A DNA stretch of 12,993 nt from CAZESH01 sp964514665 (GTDB taxonomy: Bacteria; Bacillota; Bacilli; Paenibacillales; KCTC-25726). The notes beneath the pieces are model-generated. The model saw only the letters and a list, made by a program, of their open reading frames with translations. It was not told the DNA's origin and did no database searches. The stretch's first letter is position 1. Every line of letters begins with the position of its first letter. Both the position numbers and the translations under genes were made by a program. The DNA is taken from NCBI GenBank assembly GCA_964514665.1, contig CAZESH010000099.1:1-12993 (forward strand), in the 5' to 3' direction. Positions 6,496-12,993 of the stretch are shown piece after piece.

Positions 6496-6543
6496 AACCT
6501 CTACCCGAGGCCTCCCATAGATAAGCGGCCACGATTAGAGGTT
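6496..6543. terminator. Branched hairpin, probable terminator of the AraC-family gene
   Basis: AACCTCTA (6496-6503) pairs perfectly with TAGAGGTT (6536-6543). Between them GGCC near 6509-6512 can pair with GGCC near 6527-6530. On plus the stem is followed by GGTTTTA; on minus it is followed by TTTT (6495-6492), the better tail. It lies in the 295-base gene-free convergent region (6338-6632) and could end transcription from both sides. Apart from this and the hairpin at 6586, that region shows only A/T-rich runs and a small AT-only hairpin near 6462-6477. Confidence 0.6.
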
Positions 6544-6580
6544 GGTTTTATCGCCAAAACGATTTCATGGGGAATAAGCA

Positions 6581-6614
6581 AATAACCGCCGGCAGCTTCA
6601 TGAAGTGCCGGCGG
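6581..6614 (-). terminator. Terminator of the AEC transporter gene
   Basis: CCGCCGGCA (6586-6594) pairs perfectly with TGCCGGCGG (6606-6614), and inner CTTC/GAAG (6596-6599 with 6602-6605) extends the stem past one bulged base. On the minus strand TTATTTGC follows. It lies 19 bases beyond the stop at 6633. The stem is very strong; the T-tail is moderate. Confidence 0.75.
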
Positions 6615-6632
6615 CGGCCGTTAACGTCCTCC

Positions 6633-7553
6633 TCAGACAAATTTCAAAAGAGAAATCACTACAGCAACGGTAATTATGCTGAAAATCGTCGAGGAAAACA
6701 CGACCTGCGAAGAAAAGTCGGGTTCATTGTCAAATTCAACGGCAAGCAGCATGCTTTGAACAGAGGTCGGAACGGCACAGGAAAGCACCAGCGTCTGGGC
6801 AATAATTCCCTCGATGCCGATCCATCGCACGACGAGAAATCCAAGCAGCGGCGCCACGCTCAGACGAAGAACATTGGAGATGACGACATCGGATATGCGG
6901 ATCTTCCAGGTCATGCTCCCGAGCTGGACGCCCAGTGTGAGCAAAGCAACAGGGATGAAGCCGCCGGCGATATATTCGATCGGGATATCGATCGGTTTCG
7001 GAATCGGAACATGGAAACCTTTCATCAAAAAAGCCAAGGGAATGCTGTAAATGGAAGGCATGGAAAACATCGTGCGGAAAATTTGACGAACATTGCCCTT
7101 GCCCGAGTTAACACTGTATACGCCGAACGTATTGGCAGCCAAATTCTGCACCATCCAAATCACGATCTGCACCGCCGTCGCCGTCGCGCTTCCCGCAAAC
7201 ACCAGCTGATTGAGGGGAAGCGCATAATTGCCGCTGTTATAGAAGATCACGCTGTTGCGCATCGCATTTTTCATGCTGCCCGTATAGCCCCGCAATCTGC
7301 ATACAGTCTCCGTCACAATCAGCAGCAGCAGGATGAACAGGCATAAAAACAATAATACGCGCAGCAGTAAAGCTCCTGTCAATTCGGAATGATAGATCAT
7401 TTTAAAAATAATCACCGGCGAGAAAAAATAAAAAATCAATTTGGTCAATGTTTTATTATCGATTTTGAATAATCGGTATAAAAGCATGCCGGCCCCGATC
7501 ATAATCACCAGCGGAATGACGTTGTCCAGTAAAATATAGAAAAAATAGTTCAC
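6633..7553 (-). CDS. AEC (auxin efflux carrier) family membrane transporter
   Basis: A 306-residue integral membrane protein of the usual AEC/PF03547 length, with about ten hydrophobic segments, for example near 6-26, 36-54, 62-82, 100-120, 125-142, 165-180, 195-212, 226-244, 250-270 and 285-303. Family-typical motifs are seen: YNSGNYALPL (105-114), GGFIPVALLTLGVQLG (197-212) and VPTSVQSMLLAVEF (261-274). AEC proteins move organic anions such as malate or other carboxylates, and some export amino acids or auxin-like compounds; the substrate is unknown. The start is GTG at 7553, with AGAGGAG about 9 bases upstream; no in-frame ATG lies near. It follows the hydroxyacid dehydrogenase gene by 82 bases on the same strand, suggesting that it carries a hydroxy- or keto-acid related to that enzyme. 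Confidence 0.9.
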   Translation of the reverse strand: MNYFFYILLDNVIPLVIMIGAGMLLYRLFKIDNKTLTKLIFYFFSPVIIFKMIYHSELTGALLLRVLLFLCLFILLLLIVTETVCRLRGYTGSMKNAMRNSVIFYNSGNYALPLNQLVFAGSATATAVQIVIWMVQNLAANTFGVYSVNSGKGNVRQIFRTMFSMPSIYSIPLAFLMKGFHVPIPKPIDIPIEYIAGGFIPVALLTLGVQLGSMTWKIRISDVVISNVLRLSVAPLLGFLVVRWIGIEGIIAQTLVLSCAVPTSVQSMLLAVEFDNEPDFSSQVVFSSTIFSIITVAVVISLLKFV

Positions 7554-7594
7554 AATTTACAGCTCCTCTTGATTGCCCGGACCTTTCCAGAATG

Positions 7595-7627
7595 CCCGAT
7601 TACCAGATATCTGAGTTTATCATCGGG
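7595..7627. repeat. Inverted repeat between dehydrogenase and transporter genes
   Basis: CCCGAT (7595-7600) pairs with ATCGGG (7622-7627), and the loop contains a perfect 10-base palindrome CAGATATCTG (7604-7613). No T-tract follows on either strand, so it is not a standard terminator. It may be an operator or an RNA processing/stability element separating the two messages. Confidence 0.4.
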
Positions 7628-7635
7628 AAGAGTCG

Positions 7636-8544
7636 CTATTTTTTGCGAACCTCGTTTTTTGTCCATGCTTCATACAGCTTCACGACACTGCACATGTCCA
7701 TATCCCCCAAGCCGCTGCTGCAGGCAATTTGAAACTGCTCTTTGGCAGTTGCCAGTATCGGCAGGGGCACCTGCTTGGATTCGGCCAGCTTGGAAGCCAG
7801 CTTCAGATCCTTATGCATCAAACGCGTCATAAATCTCGGCCTGAAATCACCCTCGAGAATTTGCGGTCCTTTGATTTCCGCCATGCCGCTGCGGGCGCCG
7901 CCGCTTCCCACAACCTCAAGGAACAATTCGGGATCGACACCCGCATTATTGACAATCGACAAGCTTTCAATCACCGCAAGCAAATTGATCGCCGTAAGCG
8001 TATTGTTGGCCAGCTTGGCGCTGGCGCCTGAACCGCTGCCGCCCAGAAAAACGGCTTTTTTGCCCAACACCTGGAATATCGGCATGCAGCGATCGAATGC
8101 CGCTTGTTGGCCGCCCACCATAAATCCCAATTCGGCTGCAATCGCCTGCGGCTCGCTTCCCGTGACAGGGGCATCCAGCAGTTCGACGCCGATATCGGCC
8201 AATGCCGAAGCGATTTTCTTCGACGTTTCAGGGAAAATCGTGCTGCTGTCAACGGCAATTTTTCCTTTTGCAGCTTCAGCGTCTCGCATATAGCCGGCAA
8301 TCAAGCCGTCCTTGCCCAAATAAACATCCTCTACCGCCGCATCATCGGTCAGCATCGTGAACAGCACATCGCTTGCCATAGCCGCTTCAGCGGGCGTATC
8401 GGCAATTTCGAGCTCACTCACGCCGGAAAACTCCTTTATTTTTTCACGGTTTCGATTGTAAACCACAAGCGTATAGCCCGCTTTGAGCAAATTCCGGACC
8501 ATCGGCAAACCCATTGTTCCCAAACCTACAAATCCTATTTTCAT
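7636..8544 (-). CDS. NAD(P)-dependent beta-hydroxyacid dehydrogenase (3-hydroxyisobutyrate / tartronate-semialdehyde reductase type)
   Basis: A 302-residue enzyme. The start chosen is ATG 8544 (MKIGFVGLG), with GGAGGGG about 8 bases upstream; a frame from 8571 would put nine residues before the canonical Rossmann start. The N-terminal NAD-binding domain opens with GLGTMG (7-12). The substrate motif is DAPVTGSEPQA (124-134). Catalytic K177 lies in SAKLANN (175-181), and the C-terminal helical domain has MHKDLKLA (243-250). All signature residues are present. Members act on 3-hydroxyisobutyrate, tartronate semialdehyde (GarR) or related short hydroxyacids and semialdehydes. The SEPQA stretch fits the GarR-like side, but substrate assignment is uncertain. 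It precedes the AEC transporter in a probable two-gene unit and begins only about 50 bases after the terminator of the arabinose operon. No clear promoter is visible in that gap, so partial read-through may feed it. Confidence 0.9.
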   Translation of the reverse strand: MKIGFVGLGTMGLPMVRNLLKAGYTLVVYNRNREKIKEFSGVSELEIADTPAEAAMASDVLFTMLTDDAAVEDVYLGKDGLIAGYMRDAEAAKGKIAVDSSTIFPETSKKIASALADIGVELLDAPVTGSEPQAIAAELGFMVGGQQAAFDRCMPIFQVLGKKAVFLGGSGSGASAKLANNTLTAINLLAVIESLSIVNNAGVDPELFLEVVGSGGARSGMAEIKGPQILEGDFRPRFMTRLMHKDLKLASKLAESKQVPLPILATAKEQFQIACSSGLGDMDMCSVVKLYEAWTKNEVRKK

Positions 8545-8592
8545 TTCAATTCCCCTCCGTTTTGGATTCATGACTTACGCTTATGCTAAGTT

Positions 8593-8643
8593 AAAAACCC
8601 TTTTCGTCCGGTCAGCGCTCAAGGAACGGCCGGACAAAAAGGG
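8593..8643 (-). terminator. Strong terminator of the arabinose operon
   Basis: CCCTTTT-C-GTCCGG (8598-8611) pairs with CCGGAC-A-AAAAGGG (8630-8643), 13 paired bases with one mismatch around an 18-base loop. On the minus strand TTTTT (8597-8593) follows. It lies 33 bases past the stop of the aldose epimerase gene. It separates the arabinose operon from the dehydrogenase-transporter pair. Confidence 0.88.
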
Positions 8644-8675
8644 ACGCAAGCTTGATTCGCGTGAGCAGCCGAAAG

Positions 8676-9671
8676 CTAAGCCTTTTCCAGATAAAGACGG
8701 CTGGTTTCCGTCCAAACCTCGCCAGGTGCAACCAGTAAAAGTCCAGTCGTCTCCTCCGGCAGCTTCAAGTTGGGCGCATTAACCATGTTGATCTGCGGCT
8801 CCGGGCAGAAAAAGCTCCCGGCCGCATTGCTGTTCCAAATCATCCAATGCTTGTATTTCGTGCCGACATCGTAAATCAGCTTGACCTTTTCCCGATTGTC
8901 CGTAAGCACCATGCGGTTGCTTCCGTTTTGCGGTTCGGCGCTGTAATGATTGTCCATGGCCGCAAAAAAGGGCGATACTCCCTCTTTTTTCATTTTCATT
9001 TCATTTTCATCCAAGGGTTGTACGTTCCCCGTCGGCAGCATCCGCTCGTCCAATTCCCAGCGGTCCCCGATCGTGACCGTAAAGCTGCAATCGCTTTTCG
9101 TGCTGTCCGCGGCAAAAGGGGCGTTGACGGCCGTATGGAATCCCAGCATGCAGGGCATCGGCACATTCCCCAGATTGGTTACCTTTGCCTGCTGAGTCAG
9201 CCCGTTATCCGACAAGGTATAGCGAATGGACAGTTCAAAATGGTGCGGGAAGTATTGATACACTTCATGATCGACATCGACGCGCTCGCTCAGCTCGACA
9301 TAGCTTTCGCGCTCGTCCGCTCCGTATTCCACTTTTGTCCACGGCCGATTAAAGAAAAAACCGTGGAGATGGTTCCCCGTCGCTTGTTCATTGACCGGAA
9401 ACACGTATTGGCAGCCGTTTACGGTGATCAGCCCGTCCTCGTAACGGTTCGGCGGGAAAAGCACGGGAATGCCGAAAACGCCGGGATTTTGCTTGAATGT
9501 CTCCATTTCCTCGGGAAGCGGTTCACGAATCATTTTGTAGCCGCTGGCCGTTTCTCTGTAGGCGATTAAATTGGCTCCTATTTCCGGCAGCACCGCTGCT
9601 TGCAAGCTGCCCGACTGCAGCCATACCGCTTTTTCTCCTTGATATTCGCCCTCGAAGGCTTTGTTCTGCAT
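8676..9671 (-). CDS. Aldose 1-epimerase (mutarotase) family protein
   Basis: A 331-residue GalM-type beta-sandwich enzyme that interconverts alpha and beta anomers of a free aldose. Active-site residues of the family are visible: H101 and H103 in GNHLHGFF, the second catalytic H179 in GFHTAVNAP, and the catalytic glutamate E291 in CPEPQ. ATG 9671 is preceded by AAAGGAG about 8-9 bases upstream. It is the last gene of the leftward arabinose operon, 108 bases after araM. That gap contains a perfect TATAAT (9731-9726, minus strand) but no clear -35, so a secondary promoter is possible. In this context it probably acts on L-arabinose anomers, supplying the form used by AraA; that substrate is inferred from neighbours. 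Confidence 0.9.
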   Translation of the reverse strand: MQNKAFEGEYQGEKAVWLQSGSLQAAVLPEIGANLIAYRETASGYKMIREPLPEEMETFKQNPGVFGIPVLFPPNRYEDGLITVNGCQYVFPVNEQATGNHLHGFFFNRPWTKVEYGADERESYVELSERVDVDHEVYQYFPHHFELSIRYTLSDNGLTQQAKVTNLGNVPMPCMLGFHTAVNAPFAADSTKSDCSFTVTIGDRWELDERMLPTGNVQPLDENEMKMKKEGVSPFFAAMDNHYSAEPQNGSNRMVLTDNREKVKLIYDVGTKYKHWMIWNSNAAGSFFCPEPQINMVNAPNLKLPEETTGLLLVAPGEVWTETSRLYLEKA

Positions 9672-9779
9672 TTACGCTCTCTCCTTTTATCATCCGCTGG
9701 ACTGTATGCTCAGTTAAAATGCCCAATTATAGAGTATAACTTCTACCTTACATGCTTTACTTCCTGCGAGATTTTTATT

Positions 9780-10988
9780 TTAAAGCGAAAAAGAATTTTT
9801 CAGCCACAGCAGCGTGTGGCGGTTGCGAATTTTATGCGCTTCGCGCAGGCTCGTTTCCACGACACCGGGCTCGATTCCCAGCTGCTCCGGGTTTATTGCT
9901 CCGCCAACCCGATCCAATAAATTTTTCAGCTGCTCCGGCTGCGGAATCGCTTCGGCCGCCGCTAGAATTTGTGTCCAATGCTGCCGCAATTGGTCGGCAA
10001 TGGCTTGATCACCATGCCGCTCAATGCGTTCGAGTACGGCTTCCAAATCGGCATTTGCCGCCGTCTCTTTATACAATCCGGAAATAACCGCGCATGCGGC
10101 GCCGACCTTAAGACCATGGAGAATTTGCCGCTTGCCGTTTTGCAAAAGATCCATCTCCCATAAATGGGACAGATGATGCTCGGCTCCGGAAGCCGGATGG
10201 GAGGCGCCGAAAATAAGCATCGCAAGTCCGGAAAGAACCAGCGCGCGGATAAGAATCTCCACGCCTTCGCGATCCCCTGAGGCGATTAAGTCCGCATGCT
10301 CCACGCAGGATTTCAGCGCATCCGCAGTGATTGCGGCCGCCGCTTCGCAATAGGCTTCCCCCGCGATCCAGGAGGAAAAGCGCCAATCAAACAGCGAGGT
10401 GTATTTGCCCAGCATATCGCCAAATCCGGCAGCTGCCAGCTGCTTCGGGGCCTTGACCAGCACCTCCAGATCGGCAAAAAGCGCGATCGGCGATACAGCC
10501 GAGATGGTTTGCTTGAAGCCTCTGATGATCAACGGCGCACCCAGTGAGGTAAAACCGTCTACCGAAGCCGCGGTAGGCACGGAAATAAAGGGTATGCCGA
10601 TTTTAAAGGCGATGAATCTTGTAATGTCATGCAATGTGCCCGAGCCTACGGCGAGCAGCACATCGGTATCATTGGGAATTTCCAGCAGCGCCTGTACGAT
10701 CGATTGTTCGTCAGCCACCACATCCCCCAAGCGGTCCGGCTTGATGATGCAGGCAACAAAATCGAGGCCTTGCTCGTTTAGATATCCGCCCAGCTGCCGG
10801 CCGGCGGCCTCCAAGGTGTTGCTGTCGACGATCATGCCGATTTTCGTGAATCCTTTTTGCTTTATGTACTGCGCCGCCTGAACGAGCACTCCCGCTTCGA
10901 TCCGAATCGTTTCAATTTCTACGGGATGATGGTTCCCGCATTTGCAGGCGGGCAAATAAGCTTGAATCCAGTCGTTTCCTCCGGTCAT
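9780..10988 (-). CDS. araM: sn-glycerol-1-phosphate dehydrogenase, AraM/EgsA type
   Basis: A 402-residue member of the iron-containing alcohol dehydrogenase/glycerol dehydrogenase superfamily. The family reduces dihydroxyacetone phosphate to sn-glycerol-1-phosphate with NAD(P)H; the B. subtilis enzyme is nickel-dependent. Motifs seen: dinucleotide loop GSGTLHD (115-121), PTAASVDGF (138-146), metal ligand D191 in GFGDMLGK, metal ligand H264 in SHPASGAEHH, and metal ligand H291 in ILHG. The N-terminus carries a CKCGNHH cluster (C15, C17, H20, H21), an extra possible metal-binding element. Start ATG 10988 has AAAGGA about 10 bases upstream. It lies 86 bases after araA, as araM sits within the ara operon of B. 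subtilis. In Bacillus, glycerol-1-phosphate feeds PcrB to make heptaprenylglyceryl lipids; the same role is plausible here but not shown. Confidence 0.92.
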   Translation of the reverse strand: MTGGNDWIQAYLPACKCGNHHPVEIETIRIEAGVLVQAAQYIKQKGFTKIGMIVDSNTLEAAGRQLGGYLNEQGLDFVACIIKPDRLGDVVADEQSIVQALLEIPNDTDVLLAVGSGTLHDITRFIAFKIGIPFISVPTAASVDGFTSLGAPLIIRGFKQTISAVSPIALFADLEVLVKAPKQLAAAGFGDMLGKYTSLFDWRFSSWIAGEAYCEAAAAITADALKSCVEHADLIASGDREGVEILIRALVLSGLAMLIFGASHPASGAEHHLSHLWEMDLLQNGKRQILHGLKVGAACAVISGLYKETAANADLEAVLERIERHGDQAIADQLRQHWTQILAAAEAIPQPEQLKNLLDRVGGAINPEQLGIEPGVVETSLREAHKIRNRHTLLWLKNSFSL

Positions 10989-11009
10989 TGGACATCTGTC
11001 CTTTCTTTA

Positions 11010-11048
11010 AAAGAATAAAGAATAAAGGGGAGGAAGCTTGCGCCTCCC
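11010..11048 (-). terminator. Intercistronic hairpin between araA and araM
   Basis: GGGAGG (11028-11033) pairs with CCTCCC (11043-11048) around a 9-base loop. On the minus strand a T-rich, not pure, stretch follows (CTTTATTCTTTATTCTTTT, about 11027-11009). It is 27 bases past the araA stop. It may be a leaky terminator giving more AraA/AraB than AraM, or an mRNA 3'-end stabiliser. Confidence 0.5.
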
Positions 11049-11074
11049 GCCCCCGATCACTTTCGAATGTTCGA

Positions 11075-12568
11075 TTATTTGCTTAGCTTCCAAGCGATGT
11101 CGCTCCATTTAAGCTCGTTGCGAAGCTGAGCCTGTGTCGTGTTCTTGTCGATTACGACACATTCGATGCCGGCCATTTCCGCCCAATCCTGAAGCTGCTC
11201 GGTCGTAACCACATAGGAGAATACGGTATGGTGCGCCCCGCCTGCGCGGATCCACGCCTCAGCCGAATCGGCAAGCGATGGCTGCGGCTTCCAAAGCACT
11301 CGTGCCACCGGAAGCTTGGGCATATCCTTCTGCGGCTGCACGGCATCGATTTCATTGACGATCAATCTGAAGCGGTTGCCGAGATCGATCAGCGAAGCGT
11401 TAACCGCTTTACCCGATTTGCCGTCAAAGGTAATTCGCGCCGGATCGGCTTTGCCGCCGATGGACAGCGGGTGAACTTCAATTTTCGGCCGGGTCGCCGC
11501 AATCGTCGGGCATACTTCAAGCATATGCGCGCCAAGAATCATTTCATTCCCAGGCTCGAAATGATACGTGTAGTCTTCCATGAAGGAAGTGCCTTCGCCG
11601 CCGGCCAAAATTTTCATCACCCGAACCAAAGCCGCCGTTTTCCAGTCGCCTTCGCCGCCGAAGCCGTAGCCCTGCGCCATCAAACGCTGAACCGCGAGAC
11701 CGGGCAGCTGCTTCATGCCGTGCAGATCCTCGAAGGTGGTGGTAAATGCGCCGAAGCCGCCTTTCTCGAAAAAGGCTTTCATGCCAAGCTCGATGCGGGC
11801 TTGTTCGCGAATCGAATCGCGTACGGGACCTTCCTTTTGTCCTTCGGCAACGATGTCGTACAGCTCGGCGTATTCAGCCATCAGCCGATCTAACTCAGCA
11901 TCCGTTACGGCGTTGATATGCTCGACAAGATCGCCCACGCCATAGCCGTTGATCGACCAGCCCAATTTGATCTGCGCTTCCACTTTGTCGCCTTCGGTAA
12001 CCGCCACTTCTCTCATATTATCCCCGAAGCGGGCAACCTTCAAGCTGCGTCCTTCGGCAAAAGCGACCGCCGTGCGCATCCATCCCGCAATTTTGCCGCG
12101 TACTGCCGCGTCTTCCCAGTAACCGACCACGATCTTGCGGGCAATGCCCATGCGTGCACCGATAAAACCGTATTCCCTGTCGCCGTGCGCCGATTGATTC
12201 AAGTTCATGAAATCCATATCAATGCTGTCCCAAGGAATGTCGCGATTAAACTGCGTATGCAGGTGAAGCAGCGGCTTGCGCAGCTCAGAGAGACCGGCAA
12301 TCCACATTTTGGCCGGCGAGAAGGTATGCATCCAGGTAATCAGCCCGGCACAGGAATCGTCGGAATTGGCTTCCGTACACAAACGGCGGATCGAATCCGG
12401 TGTGGTCAGAACAGGCTTGAATACGATCTCGTAAGGAATGGCCGGATCCACGTTCATGCCTTCCGCGATTTTTTTCGAATGCGCCTCTACTTCTTTCAAC
12501 GTTTCCGGGCCGTAAAGATGCTGGCTGCCGGTGACAAACCAGAACTGGTATTTTTTGATTTCGATCAT
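11075..12568 (-). CDS. araA: L-arabinose isomerase
   Basis: A 497-residue cytoplasmic enzyme, the normal family length, converting L-arabinose to L-ribulose with a divalent metal, usually manganese. The N-terminus FWFVTGSQHLYGPETL (9-24) is the family signature. The four metal/active-site residues known from the E. coli enzyme are present at matching positions: E306 (GGEGDWK), E331 (FMEDYTYHF), H348 (GAHMLEVCP) and H447 (GGAHHTVFS). Start ATG 12568 has GGGAGG about 9 bases upstream. An ATG slightly nearer the ribosome site is out of frame and runs into a stop after two codons. It follows araB by 26 bases, so the two are co-transcribed. No substitution suggests loss of function. Confidence 0.98.
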   Translation of the reverse strand: MIEIKKYQFWFVTGSQHLYGPETLKEVEAHSKKIAEGMNVDPAIPYEIVFKPVLTTPDSIRRLCTEANSDDSCAGLITWMHTFSPAKMWIAGLSELRKPLLHLHTQFNRDIPWDSIDMDFMNLNQSAHGDREYGFIGARMGIARKIVVGYWEDAAVRGKIAGWMRTAVAFAEGRSLKVARFGDNMREVAVTEGDKVEAQIKLGWSINGYGVGDLVEHINAVTDAELDRLMAEYAELYDIVAEGQKEGPVRDSIREQARIELGMKAFFEKGGFGAFTTTFEDLHGMKQLPGLAVQRLMAQGYGFGGEGDWKTAALVRVMKILAGGEGTSFMEDYTYHFEPGNEMILGAHMLEVCPTIAATRPKIEVHPLSIGGKADPARITFDGKSGKAVNASLIDLGNRFRLIVNEIDAVQPQKDMPKLPVARVLWKPQPSLADSAEAWIRAGGAHHTVFSYVVTTEQLQDWAEMAGIECVVIDKNTTQAQLRNELKWSDIAWKLSK

Positions 12569-12594
12569 GCTTTCATGCCTCCCAATGGTTTTAT

Positions 12595-12993
12595 TTATCC
12601 TCTTGCTTCTTCCTTGATCGCTTTCAAACGCTTCATCACGTCGTTTTCCCCGCGTCCGAAATAATCGTGAAGCTTGCTGTATTCCGCATAAAGCTTATCG
12701 TATACTTTCACATTTTCGGCAATCGGCTTGATCGTCACATCACGCACTTTGGCCATTTGCTTGGCCGCATCGACAATGCTGTCGTATCCGCCGTTTTCCT
12801 TGCCCGCGGCTACCGCCGCAAACATGGCTGCGCCTACCGCTGCCGTATGCGTGGAAGCTGCTATCTTGATTTCTTTGTTGGTTACATCCGAGAAGATCTG
12901 CATCAGCAATTGATTGCGCTGCGGGAGACCGCCGCATACATACATTTCGTCGATGGCAACGCCATTTTGCTCAAACGTCTCCACAACCTTGCG
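12595..12993 (-). CDS. araB: L-ribulokinase, C-terminal part (cut by window edge)
   Basis: The frame is open to the right edge of the window; 132 C-terminal residues are visible, starting RKVVETFEQNG. It is the C-terminal FGGY-family kinase domain: MYVCGGLPQRNQLLMQIFSDVTNKEI and AVGAAMFAAVAAG match the ATP-binding region of AraB. The rest of the protein (over 400 residues in AraB) lies outside. AraB phosphorylates L-ribulose with ATP to L-ribulose 5-phosphate. The GTG near 12984 is an internal valine codon, not a start. Its position immediately before araA confirms the assignment over other FGGY kinases (xylulokinase, glycerol kinase). Confidence 0.93.
   Translation of the reverse strand, partial: RKVVETFEQNGVAIDEMYVCGGLPQRNQLLMQIFSDVTNKEIKIAASTHTAAVGAAMFAAVAAGKENGGYDSIVDAAKQMAKVRDVTIKPIAENVKVYDKLYAEYSKLHDYFGRGENDVMKRLKAIKEEARG

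Noticed and set aside
3300..6557. Identical 12-mer TTTTATCGCCAA at 3300-3311 and 6546-6557
   Set aside because: In 13 kb several identical 12-base pairs are expected by chance (about five), and the flanks do not match.
6567..7346. Plus-strand open frame of 259 codons opposite the AEC transporter
   Set aside because: Its translation is rich in N, R, H and Q with no hydrophobic core or domain; the minus strand gives a coherent membrane protein with a terminator.
11228..12664. Long plus-strand open frames opposite araA
   Set aside because: They are shadows of araA caused by its codon bias; protein-like motifs are only on the minus strand.
1..12993. Mobile elements, tRNA/rRNA genes, toxin-antitoxin or phage-defence genes
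   Set aside because: I saw no transposase or recombinase, no tRNA-like cloverleaf, no defence-type domains; every substantial frame is explained by metabolic, regulatory or cell-wall genes.

Overview
The window looks like chromosome from a Gram-positive, Firmicutes-type bacterium, most likely Paenibacillaceae (Paenibacillus, Cohnella or a relative). This is an inference from moderately high GC, strong AAGGAGG-type ribosome sites before almost every gene, SigA-like promoters, U-tailed hairpin terminators, and a gene set of an MhqR-like MarR regulator, a LysM/M23 cell-wall peptidase, a B. subtilis-type araM and araA/araB. Nearly every gene is on the minus strand; only the AraC-family regulator is on plus.

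Layout, left to right. (1) 1-720: a MarR-family repressor gene with a near-consensus promoter and a clean terminator. (2) 719-1549: a secreted LysM-LysM-M23 peptidoglycan endopeptidase. (3) 1668-2024: a short reading frame that looks like a sulfotransferase gene with its middle deleted. (4) 2190-6337: a sugar-oxidoreduction module. It has a TIM-barrel sugar isomerase/epimerase, a Gfo/Idh/MocA NAD(P)-dependent sugar dehydrogenase and a second TIM-barrel isomerase, all on minus and ending at a strong terminator. A divergently transcribed AraC-type regulator stands opposite. The 274-base divergent intergenic region carries two near-identical 15-base boxes, one over the -35 of the isomerase operon and one just downstream of the -10 of the regulator gene. 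(5) 6338-6632: a gene-free convergent region with two hairpin terminators. (6) 6633-8544: a beta-hydroxyacid dehydrogenase followed by an AEC-family membrane transporter, probably co-transcribed. (7) 8598-12993: an L-arabinose operon reading leftward, araB (C-terminal part only, cut by the window edge) - araA - araM - aldose 1-epimerase, closed by a long perfect-looking terminator.

How the genes work together. The arabinose operon would interconvert arabinose anomers (mutarotase), isomerise L-arabinose to L-ribulose (AraA) and phosphorylate it (AraB). AraM, a sn-glycerol-1-phosphate dehydrogenase, rides in the operon as it does in Bacillus subtilis. No araD or transporter is visible here. The Gfo/Idh plus two isomerases is the gene combination used for oxidation/epimerisation/elimination of sugars or glycosides through keto-sugar intermediates; the substrate cannot be read from the sequence. 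No mobile element, CRISPR array, tRNA or rRNA was seen. I see no clearly unprecedented system. The most informative novel signals are the paired regulator boxes at 5312 and 5462 and the internally deleted sulfotransferase.
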